A DNA stretch of 28,577 nt, from assembly GCA_963595735.1 (NCBI GenBank), contig CAVBJJ010000023.1:1-28577 (forward strand), in the 5' to 3' direction. The position numbers were made by a program, and so were the translations under genes. The stretch comes from CALWOS01 sp963595735 (GTDB lineage Bacteria; Bacillota; Clostridia; Oscillospirales; Oscillospiraceae). Positions within the stretch are counted from its first letter, which is position 1. Each line of letters starts with the position of its first letter. Positions 17,401 through 23,824 of the stretch are shown here, piece by piece. The notes under the pieces were generated by a model. The model saw only the letters and a list, made by a program, of their open reading frames with translations, was not told where the DNA came from and made no database searches.

Positions 17401-19069
17401 CCTTATCTAGCGTGAGGTCACCGTTCAGATAGTAGTTGCCTGCCGCCAGTGTATAATACTCTGTGCCGCTTCTGGTTATTGTACTCAAATTTGCGCTGCC
17501 CACAGTCAGCGGCATCCACAGCACATCAGTATGGGGCGTGGTAATATCGGTGTGGCCGCCGCAGCTCGCGCCGCAGATGGGGTGCTTTTGCAGGAGGCTC
17601 GCCGGTGTGGTTTTGCGCTTCAGGGTGACCGCATTGTCAATATTCAGGAAGTCGTAGTCCTCTCCCGCGTCGGCGGAGAAATATCCCATGTCCGCGTCGG
17701 TCACGGTATACTTCGCCGTGCCGCCGACAGCATTGACGAAATCGCCCTCTGCGGGTGCTTTCGCCGTAGTCACGCCAATGGACGCGCCAGCGCCCAGTGC
17801 GTCTTTGACGGTAACGGTCATGCCGCTGGCCAGGTAGATGTTGTTCTCGGCATCGCCGCTCTTGTTCCCGGTGATCTCCGGCGTGCCGGACACATTCAAG
17901 GTGCTGGATTTGATATAGCTGCTCAAATAGACACCGCCGCCATTTTTAGCCTTGTTGCCGGTGATGATGCCGTTCGACACATTGACGTAAGTGGTGCCCC
18001 CGCTGTCTCCCACATTCACGCCCACGCCGCCGCCATTTTCCGTGGCCGTGTTGTTGGAGATCGTACCACTGGCTATGGTGGCGCCGCCGCTTCTCGCACT
18101 TAAGCCGCCGCCATTTTTAGCCGTATTGCTAGAGATCGTGCCGCCGTACAGATTGAATTTTGCATACTGGCCTCTCGTATACACACCGCCGCCGTCTTCC
18201 GCGGCTGTGTTGCCGGTGATGGCGCCGCCGTACAGGTTAAAGCGTCCGCCATACATACTCCGCTGCTCGCTTCCAAACCGCACACCGCCGCCGTAATCGG
18301 CGGTGTTGCCGGTGATCGTGCCGCCGAACATATCGAACCGGGCATTGTCGGTGTCATAGTCGGAAGACGCATACACACCGCTGCCGGTATACTTTGTCGT
18401 ACCATCCGTTGTCCCATGGGTGATCGTACCGGTATCTTTGCAGTCTGTCAGTGCGAAGGCTGCCGCGATACCGCCGAAGCCCAAATAAAGGATCACAGCG
18501 TCAAAATCCCCGTTGGCCGTGATGCTGTTGCCGTTCAGGCAGAGCTTCACATCTTTCGAAGTGTAGGGGATGTAGAGCGGATGATCCAGCGTGATGTCGC
18601 CTGCCAGATAATAGTTCCCAGCCGGAAGCGTGTAGCATACGCTATTGTAAGCAGGGCTGTATTGGTCTGTGACTTCCGCTGCTTCCAGCGCGGTGCCGTC
18701 CACCGTCAGTTCGCCGTCACTGCTCATGGACAACACCTTGTCAAAGGAAGTCTCGCCGCTCTCTGCATGGCCGCTGACTTCCGTGCAAGCTTTCCCGCCA
18801 CAGAGGTAGTGGGTATGCTCCCCTGTCTGCACAGCCGCCTCGCCCGCGCTTGTCTGCGCAGCGGGTTTCGCTGTGGTTTCTTCTGCTTCCGCCTGCTCCG
18901 GCTCTTCCGCCACAGGCGCTTCATTCTGCTCTGGAGCCGTCGAAACCTGGGTCGTTTCGTCCTGCTCCGGAGTTTGCCCCTGGCTCGGCTCCACCGCCAG
19001 CGCCGCCGTGGGCAGCAGCGTCAGGCATAGCGCCAAGGCCAGAAGCAGACTTAAGGCTTTTTTCTTCAT
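11423..19069 (-). CDS. Giant SLH-anchored surface protein with beta-helix and MBG repeats
   Basis: A 2548-residue secreted protein. Residues 1-25 are a signal peptide (MKKKALSLLLALALCLTLLP...ALA) and about 26-84 an acidic Glu/Pro/Thr/Gln linker. Three right-handed beta-helix modules (about 85-494, 495-888 and 889-1343) are built from repeats such as FTMYGGSITGNTA and GGGVYV. Each opens with a His/Cys motif: HTHYLCGGKAC at 85, KHPICGASCGGH at 495 and HEHPICGETC at 889. A further HQHNW segment (1344) leads into Ig-like and MBG-type domains, including three tandem 81-residue units at 1708-1950. Three SLH motifs (about 2375-2548, each with FxDV and FSPxxxCTRAQ) anchor it to secondary wall polymer. 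ATG 19069 is chosen because GAGGAGGAAC stands 8 bases before it and the signal peptide begins there. It is a single-gene unit. An adhesin or surface-layer role is likely; the ligand is unknown. Confidence 0.93.
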   Translation of the reverse strand: MKKKALSLLLALALCLTLLPTAALAVEPSQGQTPEQDETTQVSTAPEQNEAPVAEEPEQAEAEETTAKPAAQTSAGEAAVQTGEHTHYLCGGKACTEVSGHAESGETSFDKVLSMSSDGELTVDGTALEAAEVTDQYSPAYNSVCYTLPAGNYYLAGDITLDHPLYIPYTSKDVKLCLNGNSITANGDFDAVILYLGFGGIAAAFALTDCKDTGTITHGTTDGTTKYTGSGVYASSDYDTDNARFDMFGGTITGNTADYGGGVRFGSEQRSMYGGRFNLYGGAITGNTAAEDGGGVYTRGQYAKFNLYGGTISSNTAKNGGGLSARSGGATIASGTISNNTATENGGGVGVNVGDSGGTTYVNVSNGIITGNKAKNGGGVYLSSYIKSSTLNVSGTPEITGNKSGDAENNIYLASGMTVTVKDALGAGASIGVTTAKAPAEGDFVNAVGGTAKYTVTDADMGYFSADAGEDYDFLNIDNAVTLKRKTTPASLLQKHPICGASCGGHTDITTPHTDVLWMPLTVGSANLSTITRSGTEYYTLAAGNYYLNGDLTLDKGLYISQSVNLDLNGYALTVNSDCDAITVNAALTLCDSDSDRSTHYFTKGSSMNVWVPAENAEGSFAVEGGIITHGMNGTAKYKGSGVRVNYSGTFTMYGGGIVGNTATSSNASSYGGGVINGKTFTMYGGRISCNNASSGGGVYVRNACVFNLYDGMISNNYGSAGGGISLGGSYDESTVNMAGGSIADNSASSGGGVYIDGLSSFIMTGGSITGNTAYNNGGGVYNSSYYFKLSGDVTLQNNTAGSKNTANNIYLSSSWYPIVVTGKLTGDTISMNVGGNLPVEGKTLVLVKGTDTYTLTSQDAARFTFEGDDAYKLKQSGNTIVLYTGTLHEHPICGETCTHKNADGSYQHENVIWTDVSSLSNNLAGGTANSPKYYRLTADIQLDAKWEPNDYIVLDLCGHTITQTSTTANTPVIGVNSGKHFTLTDCKGEAGKYGQITHASGTTGSGVKVYSGAFTMYGGSITGNALTLTDSWLTEGGGVYVGKSTGASTGGRFHLYGGEISNNSAQHGAGVYVGDNSTFELYDGTICGNVAEGKYNPVCQGGGVYVDESAAFTMSGGAISDNRAYYYISENITKMSEGGGVYVWGTFTMTGGTISGNMASTSGGGVCVGCAYNSSNTLMYGMFKMSDGTILGNTARIAGGVYVDGTFEMSGGEVKGNNGSRDDYPCGGVYVSSTFRVSGTAKVYDNFKNGKWSVADGVYVKGADGIDSNIYLRSGKTITIGTDGLKNGAKISVRLVQLPDTGKTKFATGATAEADYNSFFNCDNGSEYVITRDDTGNLYFGKHQHNWEYTVSEDGATITATCKNEDNSCPNATGGSVTLKVPTGTLTYTGKDQPATLENTLQTGDEAPVIRYAKMGQYGPESLENGALPKNAGTYTASITLGGKTVSVEYTIKKAELTVTANNNTITYGDVAVNKGVKYKGFVEGENETVLGGSLTYTYSYSPGSDAGLYIITPGGLTASNYEITIVPGTLTVEQREVTLIWQNTENRTFGDKEGEEGYVYALAGNLLEADKGKVYVVIQGGDVMTVGTHTATATGLTGDKAGNYKLPANVKKEYTIGLAKQTLTFEKSGVQSVTYGDAFTNAASNDRTDGGKVTYVSSNPAVAEVDETGKLTIKSAGTTTITATAAAVDGKYTKATASYELTVNAKPITVTVDAVSRIYGEANPTFTVTVEKDALVGSDTLESLGLKLSTTATASSNAGSYDVTGTARNKNYTVTVDGIKKLTVNAKPITVTVNAISRIYGDANPSFTATVEKDALVGNDTLESLGLKLSTTATATSNVGSYDVTGTASNGNYKVTISGAKKLTVNAKPITVTVNAVSRVYGDANPTFTATAPKAALVGSDTLESLGLKLNTTATATSNVGSYDVTGAASNGNYTVTVDGTKKLTVTKKAITVTAENKTSRVGQNLVALTYTYAPALVGSDAFTGALATNADKDSVNTYQITQGTLKLSDNYTIIFQPGTYTVTSKLPQADFRFEDGKLSAGASLTKTYGDPDFTVAATGAVAGSSVSYTSGDKAIATVDSTGKVHILKAGTVAITAKAAATADYAEATVSYTLTVNKKPIPAPTADSTVFTYNGEAQTYELAESEAYTVTGNTATAANEAGHIVTVALNDPDNTKWEDGSTENKTYLFQIKKAVVTITVTNKTAYVGSTAPDLSAPELDKDYTVEGLFGEDTLGGTIVLSYPTAPDMTQIGTAVIRASGAEASDNYTIRYVDGELSIAKRSSSGGSTTYPVNLPDATENGTVTVDQKNAAQGSTVTITVKADTGYQLADLTAQGSKGSALQLTDKGNGRYSFTMPGSKVDVQARFVKLPVSDPFTDVSADDYYYDAVKWAAEKEITGGTGNGLFSPDAACTRAQIVTFLWRTAGSPAAKSAESFSDVAADAYYAKAVAWAVENGITTGTSATTFSPEDTCTRAQGVTFLFRAAKASANGAPAFRDVAADAYYAAAVKWATDNGITKGTSETTFSPDAACTRAQIVTFLYRLYAGK
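13220..13948 (-). repeat. Three tandem 243-bp MBG-domain repeats
   Basis: Units lie at 13948-13706, 13705-13463 and 13462-13220, each exactly 243 bp and in frame (81 residues). They start KPITVTV(D/N)A, contain SR(I/V)YG(D/E)ANP and LVG(S/N)DTLESLGLKL, and end near KKLTV. The last two units are the most alike at DNA level, sharing long identical runs around the SLGLKL codons, so recent duplication or conversion is likely. Confidence 0.92.
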
Positions 19070-19132
19070 GACTTGTTCCTCCTCTTCCTTGTGGGCAAAC
19101 GGCACGGCACAGTTCTACCCATTCTTGGTGCC

Positions 19133-19163
19133 ATTATACACCGTACATCAATGTACGACGCAA
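19133..19163 (-). promoter_or_regulatory. Promoter of the giant gene with dyad in a 19-bp spacer
   Basis: On the minus strand TTGCGT (19163-19158) and TATAAT (19138-19133) are 19 bases apart. Within the spacer lies the inverted repeat CGTACAT-CA-ATGTACG (19142-19157). An over-long spacer holding a dyad is the classical layout of promoters activated by MerR-family regulators. No such regulator gene is in the window. Confidence 0.6.
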
Positions 19164-19282
19164 GTGCTTTTCGGAAAATTGTCGAAAAATTTTATAAGAT
19201 TTTGCATATTATTCCGCATCGAGCGTCTTCCATCTTCCCCGCCCCCCTTTTTTTACAAGCACGGCTGTCTTGGAAAGCGAAT

Positions 19283-19322
19283 AAAATCGGGGCTGTCTCT
19301 TCCTCGGAGACAACCCCATTTT
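19283..19322 (-). terminator. Terminator after the ArsC/Spx-like gene
   Basis: GGGG and TGTCTC (19289-19299) pair with GAGACA and CCCC (19307-19317), flanked by AAAAT/ATTTT. Read leftward the tail is GATTTTATT. It lies 14 bases past the stop at 19337. Confidence 0.8.
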
Positions 19323-19336
19323 CATCTTGGTTATTC

Positions 19337-19690
19337 TTATTTTTTCAATTGTGCTGTCCATTCGGATTCTCGAAAGCCCACAAGAACAAAATCCTCCCCC
19401 ACTAAAAGTGGGCGCTTGACCAGCATTCCATCCGTGGCAAGCAGCCGGAGCATTTCGTCCTCTTGCATACCGGGCAGCTTGTCTTTCAATTGCATGGATT
19501 TATACAGCAATCCACTGGTGTTGAAAAATTTCTTCAGCGGCAATCCGCTGCGCTTATACCATGCGGCCAGTTCCTCATAAGTGGGATTCTCCAGTTTGAT
19601 ATCCCGGAGCTCATATGTGACCTGATTTTCATCCAAGTAGTTTCTTGCTTTCTGGCAGGTAGTGCATTGGGGATAGCAGATAAAAAGCAT
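19337..19690 (-). CDS. ArsC/Spx-family thioredoxin-fold protein
   Basis: A 117-residue protein of the arsenate reductase family. The N-terminal MLFICYPQCTTCQKARNYLDE carries a CxxC (Cys9 and Cys12), as in the YffB/Spx-like branch. The C-terminal DGMLVKRPLLVGEDFVLVGF is the typical LxKRPxx...LVGF strand-loop. Members reduce arsenate with glutaredoxin or act as redox-sensing RNA polymerase-binding regulators. With no ars genes near it, I do not assign arsenate detoxification. ATG 19690 is used because TAGGAG lies about 10 bases upstream and the family starts there. It is a single-gene unit with a promoter at 19731-19759. Confidence 0.88.
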   Translation of the reverse strand: MLFICYPQCTTCQKARNYLDENQVTYELRDIKLENPTYEELAAWYKRSGLPLKKFFNTSGLLYKSMQLKDKLPGMQEDEMLRLLATDGMLVKRPLLVGEDFVLVGFRESEWTAQLKK

Positions 19691-19730
19691 TTTTCTCACG
19701 CTCCTAATCGACGCAAAGGTATTTGAAATA

Positions 19731-19759
19731 ATGATAGCGCATCCGCTTGAAAAAAGCAA
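19731..19759 (-). promoter_or_regulatory. Sigma-A-type promoter for the ArsC/Spx-like gene
   Basis: On the minus strand TTGCTT (19759-19754), a 17-base spacer and TATCAT (19736-19731) lie about 40 bases before the ATG. Confidence 0.65.
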
Positions 19760-19838
19760 GAAACGGAAAAACACTTCCTGTTCCACGCCGGTGTGTCATT
19801 TCCGAATCAGAGCAGAAAATAAAATCGCCACATCGTGT

Positions 19839-20216
19839 TTACCGCGCAAGGGAACCGGCGCTGTACTTTCCCTGCACCGCCGCTGGAAGCATGTTATACT
19901 GCACTTCCTCCCAGGCGAGAACACCGCGAATCGGCATGGTATACAGGCAAATAAAAGCACCGTCCTTGAGCTGCCTGGAGACGCCGAATGTTATGTCTTT
20001 TGCATTTCCGTTTTTGTCATAGCAATGCAGCGTATAAGAGTATTCCATATTCCCGACAAAGCTGACCACACCGCCGCCTGTACGGTTTTTCTCCAGTCTG
20101 CTGTTGTCGATTTGCCCATAATACGCGGTACTGCCCGCACCGGAAAAAAGAAAAATGCCAAGGCAAATTCCAAGTGCGGCAACAATTCCTATTCCGATTC
20201 CTACTTTTTTCTTCAT
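19839..20216 (-). CDS. YxeA-family (DUF1093) small exported protein
   Basis: A 125-residue protein with one N-terminal membrane segment or signal anchor (about residues 5-26, no lipobox). A small external domain follows: AYYGQID, then a Tyr-rich YSYTLHCYDKNGNAKDITFG hairpin and the C-terminal SWEEV-like AWEEVQYNMLPAAVQGKY. The pattern TYYxxI...YxYxxxGYDxxGxxKxxxF...WEEV...LPxxA is that of the YxeA/DUF1093 family, widespread in Firmicutes and of unknown function. GGAGG lies 6 bases before the ATG. The gene is alone, with a weak extended -10 upstream and no clear terminator within 50 bases downstream. Confidence 0.78.
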   Translation of the reverse strand: MKKKVGIGIGIVAALGICLGIFLFSGAGSTAYYGQIDNSRLEKNRTGGGVVSFVGNMEYSYTLHCYDKNGNAKDITFGVSRQLKDGAFICLYTMPIRGVLAWEEVQYNMLPAAVQGKYSAGSLAR

Positions 20217-20289
20217 AGATGTCCTCCTGACTACCAGCTCTTTGCAGAGCGGTTTTTGTTTCGATGGTGAAATCCATCATCTGTAGGAC

Positions 20290-20298
20290 ATTCTACCA
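20290..20298 (-). promoter_or_regulatory. Weak extended -10 for the YxeA-family gene
   Basis: On the minus strand TGGTAGAAT (20298-20290) has the TGn extension and a good -10, but no convincing -35. It stands about 75 bases before the ATG. Confidence 0.3.
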
Positions 20299-20362
20299 CG
20301 CCAATCTTGCGCGGAGCTTGCTGCAATCTTACATTTGCCTTAATAATTCCAGAATACATAAA

Positions 20363-20395
20363 AAACCCAGAGAAGTGTGTCATCCCTCTGGGTTT
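20363..20395 (-). terminator. Terminator-like hairpin in the yxeA-tgt gap
   Basis: AAACCCAGAG (20363-20372) pairs perfectly with CTCTGGGTTT (20386-20395). The T-tract lies on the leftward side (GGGTTTTTTATG), so it would stop leftward transcription, yet no leftward gene is seen upstream of it. The 302-base gap 20217-20518 otherwise holds only the two promoter elements listed. Confidence 0.65.
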
Positions 20396-20442
20396 CCTGC
20401 TGGGTGTCCCCCTGTGCGCCATAGTCCTGCCAAGCTTTTTTG

Positions 20443-20471
20443 TTGCGTTCCGGTATGGATTGCGTTATAAT
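20443..20471 (+). promoter_or_regulatory. Sigma-A-type promoter for tgt
   Basis: TTGCGT (20443-20448), a 17-base spacer and TATAAT (20466-20471), 47 bases before the ATG. Confidence 0.75.
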
Positions 20472-20518
20472 AAGAAAAATTTGTTTTCCCATTATAATTT
20501 TATTTGCAAGAGGTAGCT

Positions 20519-21649
20519 ATGTTTGAATTGATCAAAACAGAGGGCGCGGCAAGACGCGGCGCTTACACCACGCCGCACGGAACTGTCCAAACACCGGTTT
20601 TCATGAATGTTGGTACCAGCGCCGCAATCAAAGGCGGCGTTTCCGCAGCGGATCTGAAAACGCTGGGATGTCAGGTGGAATTGTCCAACACCTATCACCT
20701 GCATGTGCGTCCGGGAGACGGTCTGATCAAATCTATGGGCGGTCTGCATAAATTCATGACCTGGGATGCGCCGATGCTGACGGACAGCGGCGGCTTTCAG
20801 GTGTTTTCGCTGGCGCAGCTGCGCAAGATCAAGGAGGAAGGCGTTAGCTTCAACTCCCATGTTGACGGGCGAAAGATTTTTATGGGACCGGAGGAAAGTA
20901 TGCGTATCCAGGCCAATTTGGGCAGCGACATTGCCATGGCCTTTGATGAGTGCATCAAAATTCCTTCGCCCTATGAATATGTGAAAGCCAGCTGCGATCG
21001 CACGACCCGTTGGCTGCAGCGCTGCAAAACGGCTTTGCGGGAGTATACCAGTCAGGATGACGCGGTCAACCCCGGTCAAGTCCTTTGGGGAATCAATCAG
21101 GGGGCAGTGTTTCATGATCTGCGCATTCGTCATATGCAGCAAATCGTGGAGCTGGATCTTCCCGGCTATGCCATTGGCGGATTGGCTGTGGGCGAGACAG
21201 CTCAGGAAATGTATGACACCATTGAAGCGTTGAATCCGTATATGCCAAAAAACAAGCCGCGCTACCTGATGGGCGTTGGCACGCCGACCAATATTATAGA
21301 GGCGGTGTCCCGCGGCATAGATTTCTTTGATTGTGTGATGCCCTCCCGCAATGGACGGCACGGCCACTTGAATACCTGGAGCGGCATTATCAATATCAAC
21401 AACAAAAAGTATGAAATGGATGAATCGCCCATTGATCCCCAGTGCGACTGCCCGGTGTGCCGGCGCTATTCCCGCGCCTATCTTCGGCATCTGTTCAAAT
21501 CCGGGGAGATGCTGGCCTCCCGGCTGGCAGTGATGCACAACCTTTATTTTTACAACAAGCTGATGGCAAAAATCCGGGAAGCGCTGGACGCCGGCGTCTT
21601 TGCCGCTTTCCGCGCCCAATACAGCGGGATGCTGGATCAGCACATCTGA
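20519..21649 (+). CDS. tgt: tRNA-guanine transglycosylase (queuosine biosynthesis)
   Basis: A 376-residue bacterial Tgt, which swaps guanine 34 of GUN-anticodon tRNAs for preQ1, the first tRNA-level step of queuosine synthesis. Visible landmarks are LTDSGGFQVFSL (active-site Asp89 region), YAIGGLAVGE, YLMGVGTP, the nucleophile region FDCVMPSRNGRHG, and the zinc site CDCPVC...H near residues 310-345. The ATG at 20519 has AAGAGGT 5 bases before it. tgt often lies next to yajC, as it does here, but yajC has its own promoter at 21683-21711 and no secD/secF follows. Length and motifs are normal for the family. Confidence 0.97.
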   Translation: MFELIKTEGAARRGAYTTPHGTVQTPVFMNVGTSAAIKGGVSAADLKTLGCQVELSNTYHLHVRPGDGLIKSMGGLHKFMTWDAPMLTDSGGFQVFSLAQLRKIKEEGVSFNSHVDGRKIFMGPEESMRIQANLGSDIAMAFDECIKIPSPYEYVKASCDRTTRWLQRCKTALREYTSQDDAVNPGQVLWGINQGAVFHDLRIRHMQQIVELDLPGYAIGGLAVGETAQEMYDTIEALNPYMPKNKPRYLMGVGTPTNIIEAVSRGIDFFDCVMPSRNGRHGHLNTWSGIININNKKYEMDESPIDPQCDCPVCRRYSRAYLRHLFKSGEMLASRLAVMHNLYFYNKLMAKIREALDAGVFAAFRAQYSGMLDQHI

Positions 21650-21682
21650 GAAAAGAAAGCCAAGGTTCGCGGCAGAAAAAAC

Positions 21683-21711
21683 TTGCATTTTCTCCCAGAA
21701 CATAGTACAAT
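21683..21711 (+). promoter_or_regulatory. Sigma-A-type promoter for yajC
   Basis: TTGCAT (21683-21688), a 17-base spacer and TACAAT (21706-21711), 32 bases before the ATG. Confidence 0.75.
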
Positions 21712-21743
21712 CAGAAAAGCAATTTACTTTGGAGGTTCTGTAC

Positions 21744-22142
21744 ATGACGAAACTCAAGCGCATTCTCCCCGTCGCAGCGCTGGCAATGTTCGCATTGTTC
21801 ACCATGACGGGATGTACCGCTGCCGGAAGTGGAACAGATGGTTCCGGCGGTGGTCTCGGCGGCTACAGCATGATCCTGATGCTGGTTGTTCTGGTCGCGG
21901 TTTTCTACTTCTTCATGATCCGCCCCGAAAACAAGCGGAAAAAGAAGCAGCAGGAAATGCGGGAGTCCTTGGCTGTTGGTGACAAGATCGTTACGATCGG
22001 CGGCATGATTGGCCGTGTTGTCAGCATTGGCAGCGACCACCTCACTTTCGAGACCGGCGAGGATCGCGTTCGCATCCAGGTTGCCAAGTGGGCAATTTCC
22101 ACCACCGGTAAGGATGTTGCGGAAGCTGAGCAGCAAAAGTAA
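21744..22142 (+). CDS. yajC: Preprotein translocase subunit YajC, lipoprotein-like variant
   Basis: A 132-residue YajC, the small membrane partner of SecDF in protein export. The core is the single helix SMILMLVVLVAVFYFFMI (about 42-59), followed by RPENKRKKKQQEMRESLAVGDKIVTIGGMIGRVVSI, the family signature. Unusually there is an additional N-terminal hydrophobic signal (MTKLKRILPVAALAMFALFTMTGC) ending in a lipobox-like MTGC at Cys24, then a Gly/Ser-rich stretch. This would give an outside, possibly lipidated, N-terminus. GGAGG lies 8 bases before ATG 21744. A strong terminator follows. Confidence 0.93.
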   Translation: MTKLKRILPVAALAMFALFTMTGCTAAGSGTDGSGGGLGGYSMILMLVVLVAVFYFFMIRPENKRKKKQQEMRESLAVGDKIVTIGGMIGRVVSIGSDHLTFETGEDRVRIQVAKWAISTTGKDVAEAEQQK

Positions 22143-22152
22143 AAAACGCTGT

Positions 22153-22190
22153 AAAAATACAGGAGCGAGTGATATTGCTCCTGTATTTTT
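22153..22190 (+). terminator. Terminator after yajC
   Basis: AAAAATACAGGAGC (22153-22166) pairs perfectly with GCTCCTGTATTTTT (22177-22190). Confidence 0.93.
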
Positions 22191-22248
22191 ATAAAAAACT
22201 CATAGTATACAAAGGACACAATGTGAAATCGACAGGAGGAACTCCCCT

Positions 22249-22806
22249 ATGAAAAAATGGATCGCATTGCTCTGCACACTCGGCTTGCTGGCTGGCTTCG
22301 GCGCCTGCAGCAAGGCCCCCACAAGCCCTGCAACAACAAGTCCGCTTCCGGCCAACGGAAGCGAGGTCACCGAAACACCTGCTCCCAGCGCTCCCGCCGA
22401 AAGCGGGGAGGCCACGCCGGCGGAAGCAATCGTCTCTGCATTTCTGAACATGGAAAACACCGACAGTATGACGCCGGAGGAAATTGCCCAGCAAATCATT
22501 GGCCAGAATCTGGTGCCGGTGGACTGCGAAGCCACGGCAGTCGAACCCGGTTTTCTGCCTGGATTCTCGGAGGATGTCACCGGTTTTGCCGCTGCCTGCA
22601 ACTTTGGGGCGATCATCAGCCCAATCCCCTACACCGGCTATGTTTTCCAGCTGGAGGAGGAAGCGGACGCCGACAGCTTTATCCAACAGCTGCGGGACAA
22701 GGCAAACCTGAACTGGAATGTCTGTACCTCTGCCGATGAAATGAAGGTCGACCAAAAGGGCGACAAGGTGATTTTTGTCATGGCACCTGCCAGCTTTGAT
22801 GACTGA
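22249..22806 (+). CDS. Putative lipoprotein of unknown function
   Basis: A 185-residue exported protein. The signal peptide MKKWIALLCTLGLLAGFGAC ends with a lipobox-like GFGAC (Cys20). A Pro/Thr/Ser/Ala-rich linker runs to about residue 58. A folded part follows with no family I recognise; it has PAEAIVSAFLNME, AIISPIPYTGYVFQLEEEADADSFIQQLRDKANLNWNVCTSADEM and the ending VIFVMAP. The ending KGDKVIFVM resembles the final strand of other small Clostridia lipoproteins of the type that open with two Cys-containing signal peptides, but no function is known. AGGAGG stands 10 bases before the ATG. The next gene overlaps its last 8 bases, so both products are probably made together at the membrane. 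Confidence 0.8.
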   Translation: MKKWIALLCTLGLLAGFGACSKAPTSPATTSPLPANGSEVTETPAPSAPAESGEATPAEAIVSAFLNMENTDSMTPEEIAQQIIGQNLVPVDCEATAVEPGFLPGFSEDVTGFAAACNFGAIISPIPYTGYVFQLEEEADADSFIQQLRDKANLNWNVCTSADEMKVDQKGDKVIFVMAPASFDD

Positions 22807-23767
22807 TTGCTTCCGTCATCGTCCCAAGCGAATTTTTGCCTGGTGTCTGGCCGCTGCGCTGGGAATGGCCTTGCTCTGCACGGCCTGCAGCCGACAGGAA
22901 CCGGCGCAGCCTAGCGCAATGCCGGCGGATACCATACCGGAAAGCGGCGCGCTTTACAGGACGGAGGGCTACATCTCCAAGCTGGATTATCCGCTCCGGA
23001 AGAATATGCTGCAAAACGCAGCCGACAAGATACAGACGGTGTATCAAAGTCTGCTTTCCGGCACGGATTGCAAGGTCTATTTTTCCGTCATTCCGGACAA
23101 GAACTATTTTCTTGCGCCGCGCTGCGGATACCCCGTGCTGGATCATGAACGCCTGGTACAGGAATTGCAGGAAAAGCTTCCTTTTGCCGTGTATCTGGAC
23201 ATCTTCCCCGCGCTGACACTGCGATCCTATTACAAGACCGATCTGCATTGGCGGCAGGAAAAGCTTTCTCCAGTGGCAGATGTGTTGGCAGCAGGTATGG
23301 GCATAAAGCTGACAGATACATTCACGACCTGCACCTGGGAAACGCCGTTTTGCGGCGCTTACGCGGCAGATGATACCGATGCCGAGACGCTATATTATCT
23401 GACCTCTCCCCTGCTGGAGTCCTGCAAAGTCACAAGCTACAGCACCGGCACGCCCGCACCTGCGCTTCTCTATGACATGAACAAGGCCGAGGGAAAGAAC
23501 GCATATGAGATGTTTCTCTCCGGTGCGCAGGCGATTTTGGTGCTGGAAAATGAGCAAGCGACCACTGCGCGGGAGCTTGTGATCTTCCGGGATTCCTTTG
23601 CCTCCAGCCTGTTGCCGCTTTTGGCTTCCGGCTATTCCAAAATCACGCTGGTTGATCCCCGCTATATCCGCAGCGACCACCTGGCGCAATTTCTTACTTT
23701 TGATCAGCAGGATGTACTTTTCCTGTACAGCGCTACGATCCTGAACAACAGCATCAGCTGGAAATAA
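22799..23767 (+). CDS. DHHW-family lipoprotein (AlgX/SGNH-like)
   Basis: A 322-residue protein with a signal peptide ending in lipobox LCTAC (Cys30). The KTDLHWRQEK segment (Asp148-Leu-His150-Trp151) is the DHHW signature. A C-terminal FRDSFASSLLPLLASGYSKITLVDPR (Asp265-Ser266) resembles the loop of the AlgJ/AlgX/SGNH group. Family members usually sit next to an MBOAT acyltransferase and help acetylate wall or exopolysaccharide; no MBOAT gene is in the window. ATG 22799 overlaps the end of the upstream lipoprotein gene by 8 bases and is preferred to the ATG at 22775, which would put 8 extra residues before the signal peptide. It shares a transcript with that gene. Confidence 0.88.
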   Translation: MTDCFRHRPKRIFAWCLAAALGMALLCTACSRQEPAQPSAMPADTIPESGALYRTEGYISKLDYPLRKNMLQNAADKIQTVYQSLLSGTDCKVYFSVIPDKNYFLAPRCGYPVLDHERLVQELQEKLPFAVYLDIFPALTLRSYYKTDLHWRQEKLSPVADVLAAGMGIKLTDTFTTCTWETPFCGAYAADDTDAETLYYLTSPLLESCKVTSYSTGTPAPALLYDMNKAEGKNAYEMFLSGAQAILVLENEQATTARELVIFRDSFASSLLPLLASGYSKITLVDPRYIRSDHLAQFLTFDQQDVLFLYSATILNNSISWK

Positions 23768-23772
23768 TACAG

Positions 23773-23816
23773 AACACAGGGAGACACCGGTAAGCCGGGA
23801 ATCTCCCTGTGTTTTG
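23773..23816. terminator. Terminator between converging DHHW and pdaB genes
   Basis: AACACAGGGAGA (23773-23784) pairs with TCTCCCTGTGTT (23802-23813), then TTT. It lies between the two converging stops and may serve both directions, the rightward one better. Confidence 0.85.
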
Positions 23817-23824
23817 CTGTTTGG

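Noticed and set aside
19337..19690. Arsenic resistance determinant
   Set aside because: Only the ArsC/Spx-like fold is present; there is no arsR, arsB or acr3 nearby.
20492..21805. Open frame of 437 codons on the minus strand
   Set aside because: Antisense to tgt, which is unambiguous; the translation shows no family similarity.
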